Source: an uncultured Clostridia bacterium
Lineage (GTDB): Bacteria; Bacillota; Clostridia; Christensenellales; UBA1242
Assembly (NCBI GenBank): GCA_944377765.1
Contig: CALWFX010000003.1
Location: 1 to 28,883 of the forward strand
Length of the DNA stretch: 28,883 bases
Direction of reading: 5' to 3'
Shown here: piece after piece, positions 1 to 7,193 of the stretch
Layout of the letters: each line of letters opens with the position of its first letter
How positions within the stretch are numbered: the stretch's first letter is position 1
Program-made: the position numbers and the translations under genes
Notes under the pieces: generated by a model
Told to the model about the DNA's origin: nothing
Seen by the model: only the letters and a program-made list of their open reading frames with translations
Database searches by the model: none

Positions 1-1113
1 CTTGATATGCGTCTTGCAAGGCTTGTTAATTTGGAAGTTACAAAACTTCAAGCAGAACTTAAAGATTTGAAGCAAAAAATTAAGGATTATGAAGCAATTT
101 TAGCATCTAAAAAACTTCAACTTGAAGTTGTTAAAAGTGAAATTTTGGAAATTAAACGCAAGTTTAACAATCCAAGACGCAGTCATGAAGGTAAGGAAGG
201 CGGAGAAATTGTTTTGAAGAAAATGGAAGAAGTGGAAGACACAAAAGACTATTTACTTCTTCTGTCTGCTGGAAAAACAATCAAAAGAGTTAATATGACA
301 AACTATGTTAAAACAACAAAAACTGTGGGCGATGGCTCAACTTTATTTGATATTATTACAACTAAACTTAAAGTTAAGTCGACCGACAATGTTTTGATTG
401 TAACTGAAAAAGGAAATGTTGTTAAGGTTAATGTGGCACAAATTCCAGAATGTAAATGGAAGGACAAAGGAACAACTCTTAAAAATATTGATAAAAATGT
501 TGATATTATGGAGAGCCCTGTTGCCATTTTGCCACAGGTAAATCAAGAAATTTTGCTTATGACAGAGCAAGGTATTGTTAAACGCATGAATGGCAATGAT
601 GCTGTTATAACAAAATTGTACTATCAAATTATGAAAGTTGCTGATGACGACAAGATTATTTCTGCTGAGATTGAAGAGAAAGGCAAAAGCATTTTGATGT
701 GCACAAAACATGGTTTTGTTGTCAATTTTGAAAAGAGCGATGTTCCTGTTCAAGGCAGAGTTTCTGGCGGAGTTAAAGGTGTCAACCTTGAAGATAAAGA
801 CTTGGTTGTTTTCGCTGGACAAAATGTTTATGACTCACTTGTTGTTGTTACAGATAATGGCTATGTTAAACGTCTTAGTGCAGTGCAAATTCCAATGTGT
901 GCAAGATATAGAAAGGGTGTTAAATATATCAATTTAACAGGAACAGGCAAGGGTGTTAAATATGTTGGCGGAAAAGACAAAGCAGTTATTGACCTTGGAC
1001 TTAAATTTAAACTTCTTGAAATGAAAAAAATAAAGGTTAGCGCAGACAGGCTTTCAAGCGGAACACAGGAAGTTAAACAAAAAGTTTTGGGCGCTTATTC
1101 TTACGAAGACTAA
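1..1113 (+). CDS. DNA topoisomerase IV / gyrase subunit A, C-terminal part (5' end outside window)
   Basis: This is the C-terminal part of a type IIA topoisomerase A subunit; the reading frame is open from base 1 (Leu-Asp-Met-Arg-Leu), so the DNA-breaking N-terminal domain lies off the window. Visible first is the end of the coiled-coil/tower region (LDMRL...LTNLE-like start, then a Lys/Glu-rich helix ending near FNNPRRS). It is followed by the beta-pinwheel DNA-wrapping domain, with repeated blades of the type TEKGNVVKV, TEQGIVKRM, TKHGFVVNF and TDNGYVKRL. The GyrA box (QRRGGKG-like) expected in the first blade of gyrase is not present, which favours ParC (topoisomerase IV) or a divergent GyrA; the fourth-type blade keeps GRVSGGVKG. 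Family assignment is secure; the gyrA/parC choice is inference. Confidence 0.88.
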   Translation, partial: LDMRLARLVNLEVTKLQAELKDLKQKIKDYEAILASKKLQLEVVKSEILEIKRKFNNPRRSHEGKEGGEIVLKKMEEVEDTKDYLLLLSAGKTIKRVNMTNYVKTTKTVGDGSTLFDIITTKLKVKSTDNVLIVTEKGNVVKVNVAQIPECKWKDKGTTLKNIDKNVDIMESPVAILPQVNQEILLMTEQGIVKRMNGNDAVITKLYYQIMKVADDDKIISAEIEEKGKSILMCTKHGFVVNFEKSDVPVQGRVSGGVKGVNLEDKDLVVFAGQNVYDSLVVVTDNGYVKRLSAVQIPMCARYRKGVKYINLTGTGKGVKYVGGKDKAVIDLGLKFKLLEMKKIKVSADRLSSGTQEVKQKVLGAYSYED

Positions 1114-1144
1114 TATATTTAAATAAGTTATATAAAATTTATAA

Positions 1145-1197
1145 TTAATCATAATAATTATGAAATACAATTTCATTATTGCTTTTATTATGATTAA
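1145..1197. repeat. AT-rich nested inverted repeat after the topoisomerase gene
   Basis: The outer arms TTAATCATAATAA (1145-1157) and TTATTATGATTAA (1185-1197) are perfect 13-bp complements. They enclose a second hairpin, ATGAAAT (1160-1166) with ATTTCAT (1170-1176). No U-run follows on the plus strand (AAAAAGGGG follows), so it is not a textbook terminator. It may act as a weak terminator or mRNA 3' end protector for the topoisomerase gene. Confidence 0.5.
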
Positions 1198-1229
1198 AAA
1201 GGGGAAAATTTTAAATTTTGAAATTTCAC

Positions 1230-1256
1230 TTGACAAAATCCCCCCCCCGCTATAAC
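1230..1256 (+). promoter_or_regulatory. Promoter with a nine-C tract in its spacer
   Basis: TTGACA (1230-1235) is a perfect -35. TATAAC (1251-1256) is a good -10 at a 15-base spacing, and nine consecutive C residues (1240-1248) fill most of the spacer. TAACAT (1253-1258) is a weaker alternative at 17 bases. The predicted start near 1263 would give a leader of about 24 bases carrying the AGGAG ribosome site at 1272-1276. A C run of this length is highly atypical of the surrounding AT-rich DNA. Two added Cs would bring TATAAC to the optimal 17-base spacing, so slippage should change promoter strength. Confidence 0.6.
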
Positions 1257-1286
1257 ATAAATGAGAATGATAGGAGATTATCACGA

Positions 1287-2123
1287 ATGTTAGAGATTAA
1301 AGGCTTAATAAAAAGATATGGAAATGCAGAAATTCCAACAGTAAAAGGAATTTCCTTTGAAGTTAATGATGGAGAAATTTTTGGTTTTCTTGGCTCTAAT
1401 GGTGCTGGTAAAACAACAACAATTAAATGTATTTGCGGAATTCTTCCTTTTGATGAGGGTAAAATTTTGGTAGATGGCATTGATATGAAAGAAAATCCTC
1501 ATGATGCTAAACTTAAAATCGCATACATAAGTGATAATCATGCTGTTTTTGAAAGGTTGACAGGCAGAGAATATGTTAACCATATTGCAAATTTATATAA
1601 TACACCAAAAGAAGAAAGAGAAAAAATTATAAATCCACTTTTGGATGCTTTCGGCTTAAAACAGGCGTATGATAGGCAAATTAAAAGTTACAGCCATGGA
1701 ATGAAACAAAAAATAAATGTTATTGCTGGACTTGTTCACAGTCCAAAACTTTGGGTTTTGGATGAACCGCTTTTGGGGCTTGACCCACAAAGTGCTTTGG
1801 AACTTAAAAATATCATGCGTCAGCATGCACAAAAAGGAAATATTGTCTTTTTCAGTTCACATATTTTGGAAGTTGTTGAAAGTTTATGCGACAGAGTGGG
1901 AATTTTAAACAAAGGTGTTTTGGTTGATGTTATCGACTTGCATGAACTTAAAAAGAAAGGTAAGTCTTTGGAAGAAATTTTTATTACTTCAACAAACAAA
2001 GATGTAAGTTATATCAACAAAAAATTTATGAGAGTAAAAGACCATTCTGAGATTAAAGTTGATGATAAAAATGCAGACAAAAAGGCATTTGCAATTATAC
2101 ATAGAGTTTTAAATTTAAAGTAG
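1287..2123 (+). CDS. ABC transporter ATP-binding protein
   Basis: This 278-residue ATPase would power the permease encoded just downstream, acting at the inner face of the membrane. It has a Walker A (GSNGAGKTT, residues 36-44), a signature YSHGMKQK in place of LSGGQ, a Walker B ending in LDEP (LWVLDEP) followed by LLGLDP, and a switch-region His in FFSSH. It resembles the CcmA/drug-exporter branch that pairs with ABC-2 permeases. The frame is open back to a TTG at 1218, but that start lacks a ribosome site and reads through the C tract. The ATG at 1287 has AGGAG ten bases upstream and begins MLEIKGL, as expected for the family. It is the first gene of a tight operon (10 bases to the permease). 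The substrate is unknown. Confidence 0.93.
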   Translation: MLEIKGLIKRYGNAEIPTVKGISFEVNDGEIFGFLGSNGAGKTTTIKCICGILPFDEGKILVDGIDMKENPHDAKLKIAYISDNHAVFERLTGREYVNHIANLYNTPKEEREKIINPLLDAFGLKQAYDRQIKSYSHGMKQKINVIAGLVHSPKLWVLDEPLLGLDPQSALELKNIMRQHAQKGNIVFFSSHILEVVESLCDRVGILNKGVLVDVIDLHELKKKGKSLEEIFITSTNKDVSYINKKFMRVKDHSEIKVDDKNADKKAFAIIHRVLNLK

Positions 2124-2133
2124 GGGATGTGTT

Positions 2134-3744
2134 TTGAATACTGTTTGGAAACTTTTTAGGCTTCAAATTGATGAGCGAATTGATATATTTAAGAAAGGTA
2201 AAAAGTGGAAAGTTATTTTGCCTATACTTTCTTATATTGTTTTAATTGCACTTATCTCCCTTGCACTTACTTATGCTTTTTCTTGGTTTATTAGAATTGG
2301 ACTTTATGCTGATAGCAATCTTTTGGCAATTCTTCTTTTATTTACCCAAATTTTGTCGTTTGCCATTGCCTTAGGGTCTATTATTAAAAATTTATATAAC
2401 AGCAAGGATAATGATTTATTAATGAGTTTGCCATGCAGTCACAACCAAATTTTTCTTTCCAAACTTTTGGTTATCTATGCCTTTGAACTTATTGCAAACA
2501 CTCTTTACACTGCTCCAATTTTCATTATGTTTGGAATAATAACTTCAAGTTCTGTTGGCTATTATTTTATGTCTATTTTGTTCCTTATTTTACTACCTTT
2601 GTTATCTCTTGTGCTTGCGGGATTTTTCTCTATACCACTTATTTATATTGTAAACAAGTTGAAAAAGAACACAACAATTGCAAGCATTTGCCTTGTTTTA
2701 TGCGTGGCTGTTATTTTGGGACTTTATATGTTTCTTATTATTTCTTTCACAGACACAATCGATTTTTCATCAAATCAATATACCATACTTAGAAATGTCA
2801 ACAATTTAATCTCACAAATTGCCACATACACTGTTGTTTTTAAAGGTATGGCAGAAGGTATGCTTATGGTTACTGGCTGGTGGTGGAAAGATTTAATCCT
2901 TCTATGTGTTATTGGCATATTCCTTCTTTTCACACTTTTAATTGTCAGAAAAACATATTTTAAATTGTCAATGAAAAACAAGGAAATGGCATATAAAACA
3001 ACTTTAAAACCAAAATTTAATCAAACCATGGGTGCTTTTAGAAGTATTATTGTTAAAGAAGCAAAAACACTTTTCAGAGAGCCGGGAAACATTTTTCAAT
3101 ATTTCATCTTCACACTTTTAATGCCATTTATTGTGCTTTTATATGACAAAATGCTTTTCTCAATTACTGTTAATCAAACAGGACAAGCAATGATTGTTGC
3201 AAGTCATGTTTTGGTTGTTGCAATTCTTGCAATGTTATCTAACATGATAAGTGCAACAGCAGTTTCAAGAGAAGGTGGAAATTTTTACATAACAAAAATG
3301 GCTCCAACTTCACCACGCAAGCAAATGAATGCCAAAATTGTTTTTAATCTTATATTCACATATTCTTCATTGATTGTTACCATGATATTCACAGCAATTT
3401 TTACAGATATTTCATTTGTGCATAATCTTCTTTGCACAATTGCAGTTGCAATAATTTCTCTTGGTCATATAATTACAAGCATTTTTATTGACCTCAAAAA
3501 ACCTGTTCTTGATTGGTATGATTCAAATGAAATTGAAAAAATTTCAAAAAGCACAAGATATTCCATGCTTCTTGCACTTGCCTTTGCTTTTGTTATGTTT
3601 TTGATTGTTGTTGTGTTTGCTCCAACAAAGCACACAATTTGGCCTTGGTCAATACTCATCTCAGTTGTCAGTTGTTATACCATTTTAATGGTCCTTTTGT
3701 ATCATTTTAAAATAAACAGACTTTATGAAAAGGTGGAGAATTGA
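2134..3744 (+). CDS. ABC-2-like transporter permease
   Basis: This 536-residue integral membrane protein has roughly eleven or twelve hydrophobic segments, in an N-terminal and a C-terminal half separated by a polar region around residues 275-310 (KLSMKNKEMAYKT... then FRSIIVKEAKTLFREP). The second half opens with the amphipathic helix (KEAKTLFREPGN) typical of ABC-2 permeases. Its placement 10 bases after the ATPase makes the two one exporter. The start is TTG at 2134, with GGGGA just upstream; neighbouring ATG (2127) and GTG (2129) are out of frame. Length suggests a fused two-half permease, so one polypeptide may supply both membrane halves. The exported molecule cannot be read from sequence, but the surface proteins downstream suggest an envelope role (inference). 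Confidence 0.85.
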   Translation: MNTVWKLFRLQIDERIDIFKKGKKWKVILPILSYIVLIALISLALTYAFSWFIRIGLYADSNLLAILLLFTQILSFAIALGSIIKNLYNSKDNDLLMSLPCSHNQIFLSKLLVIYAFELIANTLYTAPIFIMFGIITSSSVGYYFMSILFLILLPLLSLVLAGFFSIPLIYIVNKLKKNTTIASICLVLCVAVILGLYMFLIISFTDTIDFSSNQYTILRNVNNLISQIATYTVVFKGMAEGMLMVTGWWWKDLILLCVIGIFLLFTLLIVRKTYFKLSMKNKEMAYKTTLKPKFNQTMGAFRSIIVKEAKTLFREPGNIFQYFIFTLLMPFIVLLYDKMLFSITVNQTGQAMIVASHVLVVAILAMLSNMISATAVSREGGNFYITKMAPTSPRKQMNAKIVFNLIFTYSSLIVTMIFTAIFTDISFVHNLLCTIAVAIISLGHIITSIFIDLKKPVLDWYDSNEIEKISKSTRYSMLLALAFAFVMFLIVVVFAPTKHTIWPWSILISVVSCYTILMVLLYHFKINRLYEKVEN

Positions 3745-3745
3745 T

Positions 3746-4636
3746 ATGAAAAAAGCTATTATTTCAATTTTGGTAATTCTGCCACTTCTTCTTGTGGTTA
3801 TTATTGCAATAACTGGCAGAATTTATGGTAACATTGAATATATTAAAGTGGAAAGCATTGTTTTTGTTGACGCAAATGGTGAAGAAGTTGATGGCGAAAT
3901 CACCTTGGAAGTTGGACAGTCAAAAGTTTTTGAAACAATTGTAAATCCACTTCTTGCTTCAAATCCTTATTTAACTTTTAAATCAAGTAACTCAAACTAT
4001 TGCACTGTCAATTCTGTATCTTCAAATTCAGGAATGGGATGTGTTGTGAAAGCAATTGCAGTTCCACAAAATGGAAGTGTGTCAGTAAATATAACTGCAA
4101 ACTCAATTGATAATGTCAGCGAAACAATTGTTGTTAATGTCATTCAAAAGGGTTCTTCTTCAATTGAAGTAGATCACAAAAATTTGACTGGTTACAAAGG
4201 GCTTAAATCGGTTTTGAATGCCACAACCATACCTTCTAGCGAAGCGCAAAAATTAACTTGGTCATCAAGTGATAATAATATTGTGAGCGTGGAAGGAGTT
4301 GGCGGAAAGGGAGTTTTAACTTTTAACAATGTTGGAAATGCAATAATTACCATTAAAACTTCAGATGGGCTTGTAGAAAAATGTGAAGTCACTGTTGTTG
4401 AAAATGCTTCTCCATACTTCAAAAGCAGGGCAAACACTGTTACAACAGATACAGTTAATTTGCTTGAATATGTTGAAAATTTGAAAACTTCCAATATTTC
4501 CTTTGAAATAATCAGCGGAAGTGCTATACTTGAAGAAAACAATCTTATATTTAATGGTTTCGGCTTGGTTACAATTAAGATGTGGACAGAAGATAAAAAC
4601 ATAAACTATGATGAAGCAAAGTTTTTATATATGTAA
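3746..4636 (+). CDS. Membrane-anchored protein with bacterial Ig-like (Big_2-type) domains
   Basis: The protein has 296 residues. Residues 2-23 form an uncleaved-looking N-terminal membrane anchor, and the rest is predicted extracellular. A beta-rich module at about 34-133 is followed by a clear Big_2-type module at about 138-215, with hallmarks TTIPSSEAQKLTWSSSDNNIVSV and a closing GNAIITIKTSDG. An earlier in-frame ATG at 3725 overlaps the permease. The ATG at 3746 follows the permease stop by one base and has AGGTGGAG upstream, so it is preferred. Such domains usually serve as spacers or adhesion modules. No sortase motif was seen. The role is unknown; co-transcription with the ABC genes suggests a shared surface function. 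Confidence 0.75.
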   Translation: MKKAIISILVILPLLLVVIIAITGRIYGNIEYIKVESIVFVDANGEEVDGEITLEVGQSKVFETIVNPLLASNPYLTFKSSNSNYCTVNSVSSNSGMGCVVKAIAVPQNGSVSVNITANSIDNVSETIVVNVIQKGSSSIEVDHKNLTGYKGLKSVLNATTIPSSEAQKLTWSSSDNNIVSVEGVGGKGVLTFNNVGNAIITIKTSDGLVEKCEVTVVENASPYFKSRANTVTTDTVNLLEYVENLKTSNISFEIISGSAILEENNLIFNGFGLVTIKMWTEDKNINYDEAKFLYM

Positions 4637-4648
4637 GGAGAGATGAAA

Positions 4649-7180
4649 ATGACTAGAACTTTAAAAAACACAATGAGAATTTTATTTGTCTGTGCAATTT
4701 TTGCTTTGACGGGTATTTTACTTGTGGGGTGCAATAAAAATGAAAAAACAACTTATCTTGAACTTTCATTTAACGACACTTCAAAAGTGGGTGTGTATCC
4801 AGGCGAAATTGTTAAATTGAAAGTGGAAGGTGATGGACATTTTTCTTCTTCCGATGTTACAGTGAATATTCTATCTGGAAGTGAATTTGCTTCAATTGAT
4901 GGACTTGTGCTTACTGTTAACTCTGATGCTGTTCCAGAAAATAGTATTGTGTTAAATGCAACACTGGGCGAAGTTACCAGCAACACCATGACAATTAAAG
5001 TTTCACATATTGAAGCAGAAAGCATTGAAATCACAACCACAAAAACTGACTACGCACAAGGAGAATACTTTGCTCTTGAAACTTCTTGCTCTCCAGAAAA
5101 TGCCACAAGAGACCTTAATTTTAAAATTGTGGAAGGTCAAGACTATGCGAAAATTATAAATAATAAAGTGGCAATAAATGAAAATGCAAAAGATGGGCAA
5201 AAAATTAAAGTTGTGGCATATATGGGCAATGTTGAATCTCAACCATTTGAAATTACTGTTAAGGAAAAAACTTATGCCACATTAAGTTATGAAAGTGCAT
5301 ATCTTGAAGAAGGCAATGTTGTTTTTGATTCTTCTGTTCAAGGCGACAACACAATTCTTGACATTGTAAATTTTGAAGCGGTTACAATTGTAAATGACCA
5401 GTTTGAATTTGTTAAAGTGTTACCTACCTTTACAGTTGTTGACGCAAATATTGATTTAGGAGAAGATGAAGGCAAGGAAATTGTTAGGGTTGACGAAAAT
5501 GGACTTCTTGAAATTTTAAGAACAGGAAAAGCAACAATTAAAGCATCTCTTTGTGGTGTGGAAACAGAATTTACTATTGATGCAAGAATACTTCCTACAC
5601 AAATTAAGTTTAGTCAATCTCATTTTGAAAAAGAAGCAAATTTCAATTATGCTGTTTCAAGCGAAAATTTAAATAATCCAATTACCTTTTCAGCAAATGT
5701 TATAACAAAAAATGAAAACGATGTAAATTCTCAAAATTATATTCTTAAAATTGAAGGCGATGCAAATTTGCAATTTGTTAAAGAAAATGACGAATGGAAA
5801 GCCTTAGGAGATAGTTCTGTTGCAACTTATGATGGCGAAAACATTGCATTCTTTAAAATTGGAAAATATGAACTTAAATTTGTTTCAAACACTGGGTGTT
5901 CTGTTGAAATTGAAAGCAATGTTTTAAAACTCACAATAAATGATGGAGTTAATGTTTCCAACAAAACTGAGTTTGCAAATGCAATGGAAAATAATGCAAA
6001 AGTGATTAATTTGGTTGATGACATTGCTTTTGAAGGCGGTCATGAAACATACATACACCAAGGCGATGTGGCATTTTATGGCAATGGCTTCACTCTTGAT
6101 TTAAGCAAGCAAGATACATATTTAAAACATAAATATTCGGAAGATGGAGATAAATTTTTAACATTTGCCAACAGTTCAACAAGTGCTGACCCTTATGATG
6201 TTATTATTGAAGATTTAAATATGATTGGCAATCTTGGACTTGTTTCCAACAAAAAACTTATGGAACTTATTGGCTACACAGACCAAAAAGAATTTGAAAA
6301 ATTGGTAAGTGAAAATGGAACAGATTTTTGGGTTCAACTTACATATAAATTTATGATTTATCTTAATCCAGAAGAATATACTAACACTACAACATATTGT
6401 GTTCCATATATTAAAAATCTTAACATTCAAGATGGTTATAATGGACTTGATATCAAATTTGCAATTGATGAAATTGAACAAGGCGGAAGCACTCCAGCAG
6501 TTGAAAATTATCAAGTAACAAATATGTTCGGTGATGGTTTAACTGTTGAAGGTTGCTTGATAACAGTTAAAGATTATAATATTGGAATTGTTGGTGGAAC
6601 TCCAACAACAAGCAGTCATTATTATAGACAATCAGCAGGTGTTAACAGAAATGAAAGCACAAAGATAACTTTTACAGGCGACATTGTTTGCAACAATCAA
6701 TCAAATGGGTCTTCTGTTTATTTGGTGGCACAATTTAATAACGAGAAAGATATTAAAGCCGCTTTAGATGCTCTTGGCGGAATTGATGGAATTATTAAAA
6801 CAGTTTTCAACATCAAATTAAACGAACTTTTAGAGCCTTATGAAAACAAAGATAATTATGCTGAAGTAAGACAAAATTTAACTAACTATATGACTAATAT
6901 TATTGATTATAGTGGCTCTAGAGAAACCTTCAATTTATTCAGTTTTACAAGAAATGGACTTGACGATTATGAATTTGATGAAAAAAATAATGAAAAATTA
7001 GTTGTCATTAATGATGAAAATATATATAATGGAATTGATACAACTCACCAATTTATTGTTATAAATGTTTATGACCTACTTATGAGCATTAAAAATTTAA
7101 GTTTTATCACTGGCAATGTTGACTTATCTGCACTTGAACCAATAATGTTAATTCTTATCAATAACAATTATGTTGGTTAA
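4649..7180 (+). CDS. Large surface lipoprotein with Ig-like modules and a beta-helix-like region
   Basis: The protein has 843 residues. The N-terminal signal ends in a lipobox L-V-G-C with Cys28 as the predicted lipid-modified residue, so it should sit on the outer face of the membrane. Two Ig-like stretches follow at about 31-110 and 115-205 (ESIEITTTKTDYAQGE... SCSPENATRDLNF). From about residue 433 (VSNKTEFANAMENNAKVINLVDDI) the sequence takes the form of a right-handed parallel beta-helix, as in pectate-lyase-like folds, to about residue 700. No catalytic residues are recognisable. An ATG at 4643 is only two bases from AGGAG (4636-4640); the ATG at 4649 has eight bases of spacing and is preferred. 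Role unknown, possibly adhesion or glycan binding. Confidence 0.75.
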   Translation: MTRTLKNTMRILFVCAIFALTGILLVGCNKNEKTTYLELSFNDTSKVGVYPGEIVKLKVEGDGHFSSSDVTVNILSGSEFASIDGLVLTVNSDAVPENSIVLNATLGEVTSNTMTIKVSHIEAESIEITTTKTDYAQGEYFALETSCSPENATRDLNFKIVEGQDYAKIINNKVAINENAKDGQKIKVVAYMGNVESQPFEITVKEKTYATLSYESAYLEEGNVVFDSSVQGDNTILDIVNFEAVTIVNDQFEFVKVLPTFTVVDANIDLGEDEGKEIVRVDENGLLEILRTGKATIKASLCGVETEFTIDARILPTQIKFSQSHFEKEANFNYAVSSENLNNPITFSANVITKNENDVNSQNYILKIEGDANLQFVKENDEWKALGDSSVATYDGENIAFFKIGKYELKFVSNTGCSVEIESNVLKLTINDGVNVSNKTEFANAMENNAKVINLVDDIAFEGGHETYIHQGDVAFYGNGFTLDLSKQDTYLKHKYSEDGDKFLTFANSSTSADPYDVIIEDLNMIGNLGLVSNKKLMELIGYTDQKEFEKLVSENGTDFWVQLTYKFMIYLNPEEYTNTTTYCVPYIKNLNIQDGYNGLDIKFAIDEIEQGGSTPAVENYQVTNMFGDGLTVEGCLITVKDYNIGIVGGTPTTSSHYYRQSAGVNRNESTKITFTGDIVCNNQSNGSSVYLVAQFNNEKDIKAALDALGGIDGIIKTVFNIKLNELLEPYENKDNYAEVRQNLTNYMTNIIDYSGSRETFNLFSFTRNGLDDYEFDEKNNEKLVVINDENIYNGIDTTHQFIVINVYDLLMSIKNLSFITGNVDLSALEPIMLILINNNYVG

Positions 7181-7193
7181 AAAGGAGGAAAAA

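Noticed and set aside
343..822. 159-residue minus-strand frame opposite the topoisomerase gene
   Set aside because: It lies wholly within a well-supported gene, has no ribosome site or promoter, and its composition is that expected of an antisense frame.
1218..1286. Translation of the ABC ATPase from the TTG at 1218 through the C tract, which would make the tract a coding phase switch
   Set aside because: There is no ribosome site before 1218, the extension has no family match, and the ATG at 1287 fits both ribosome site and family start.
4192..4602. 136-residue minus-strand frame
   Set aside because: Antisense shadow of the Ig-like protein gene, Ser/Thr/Leu-rich as typical of such shadows.
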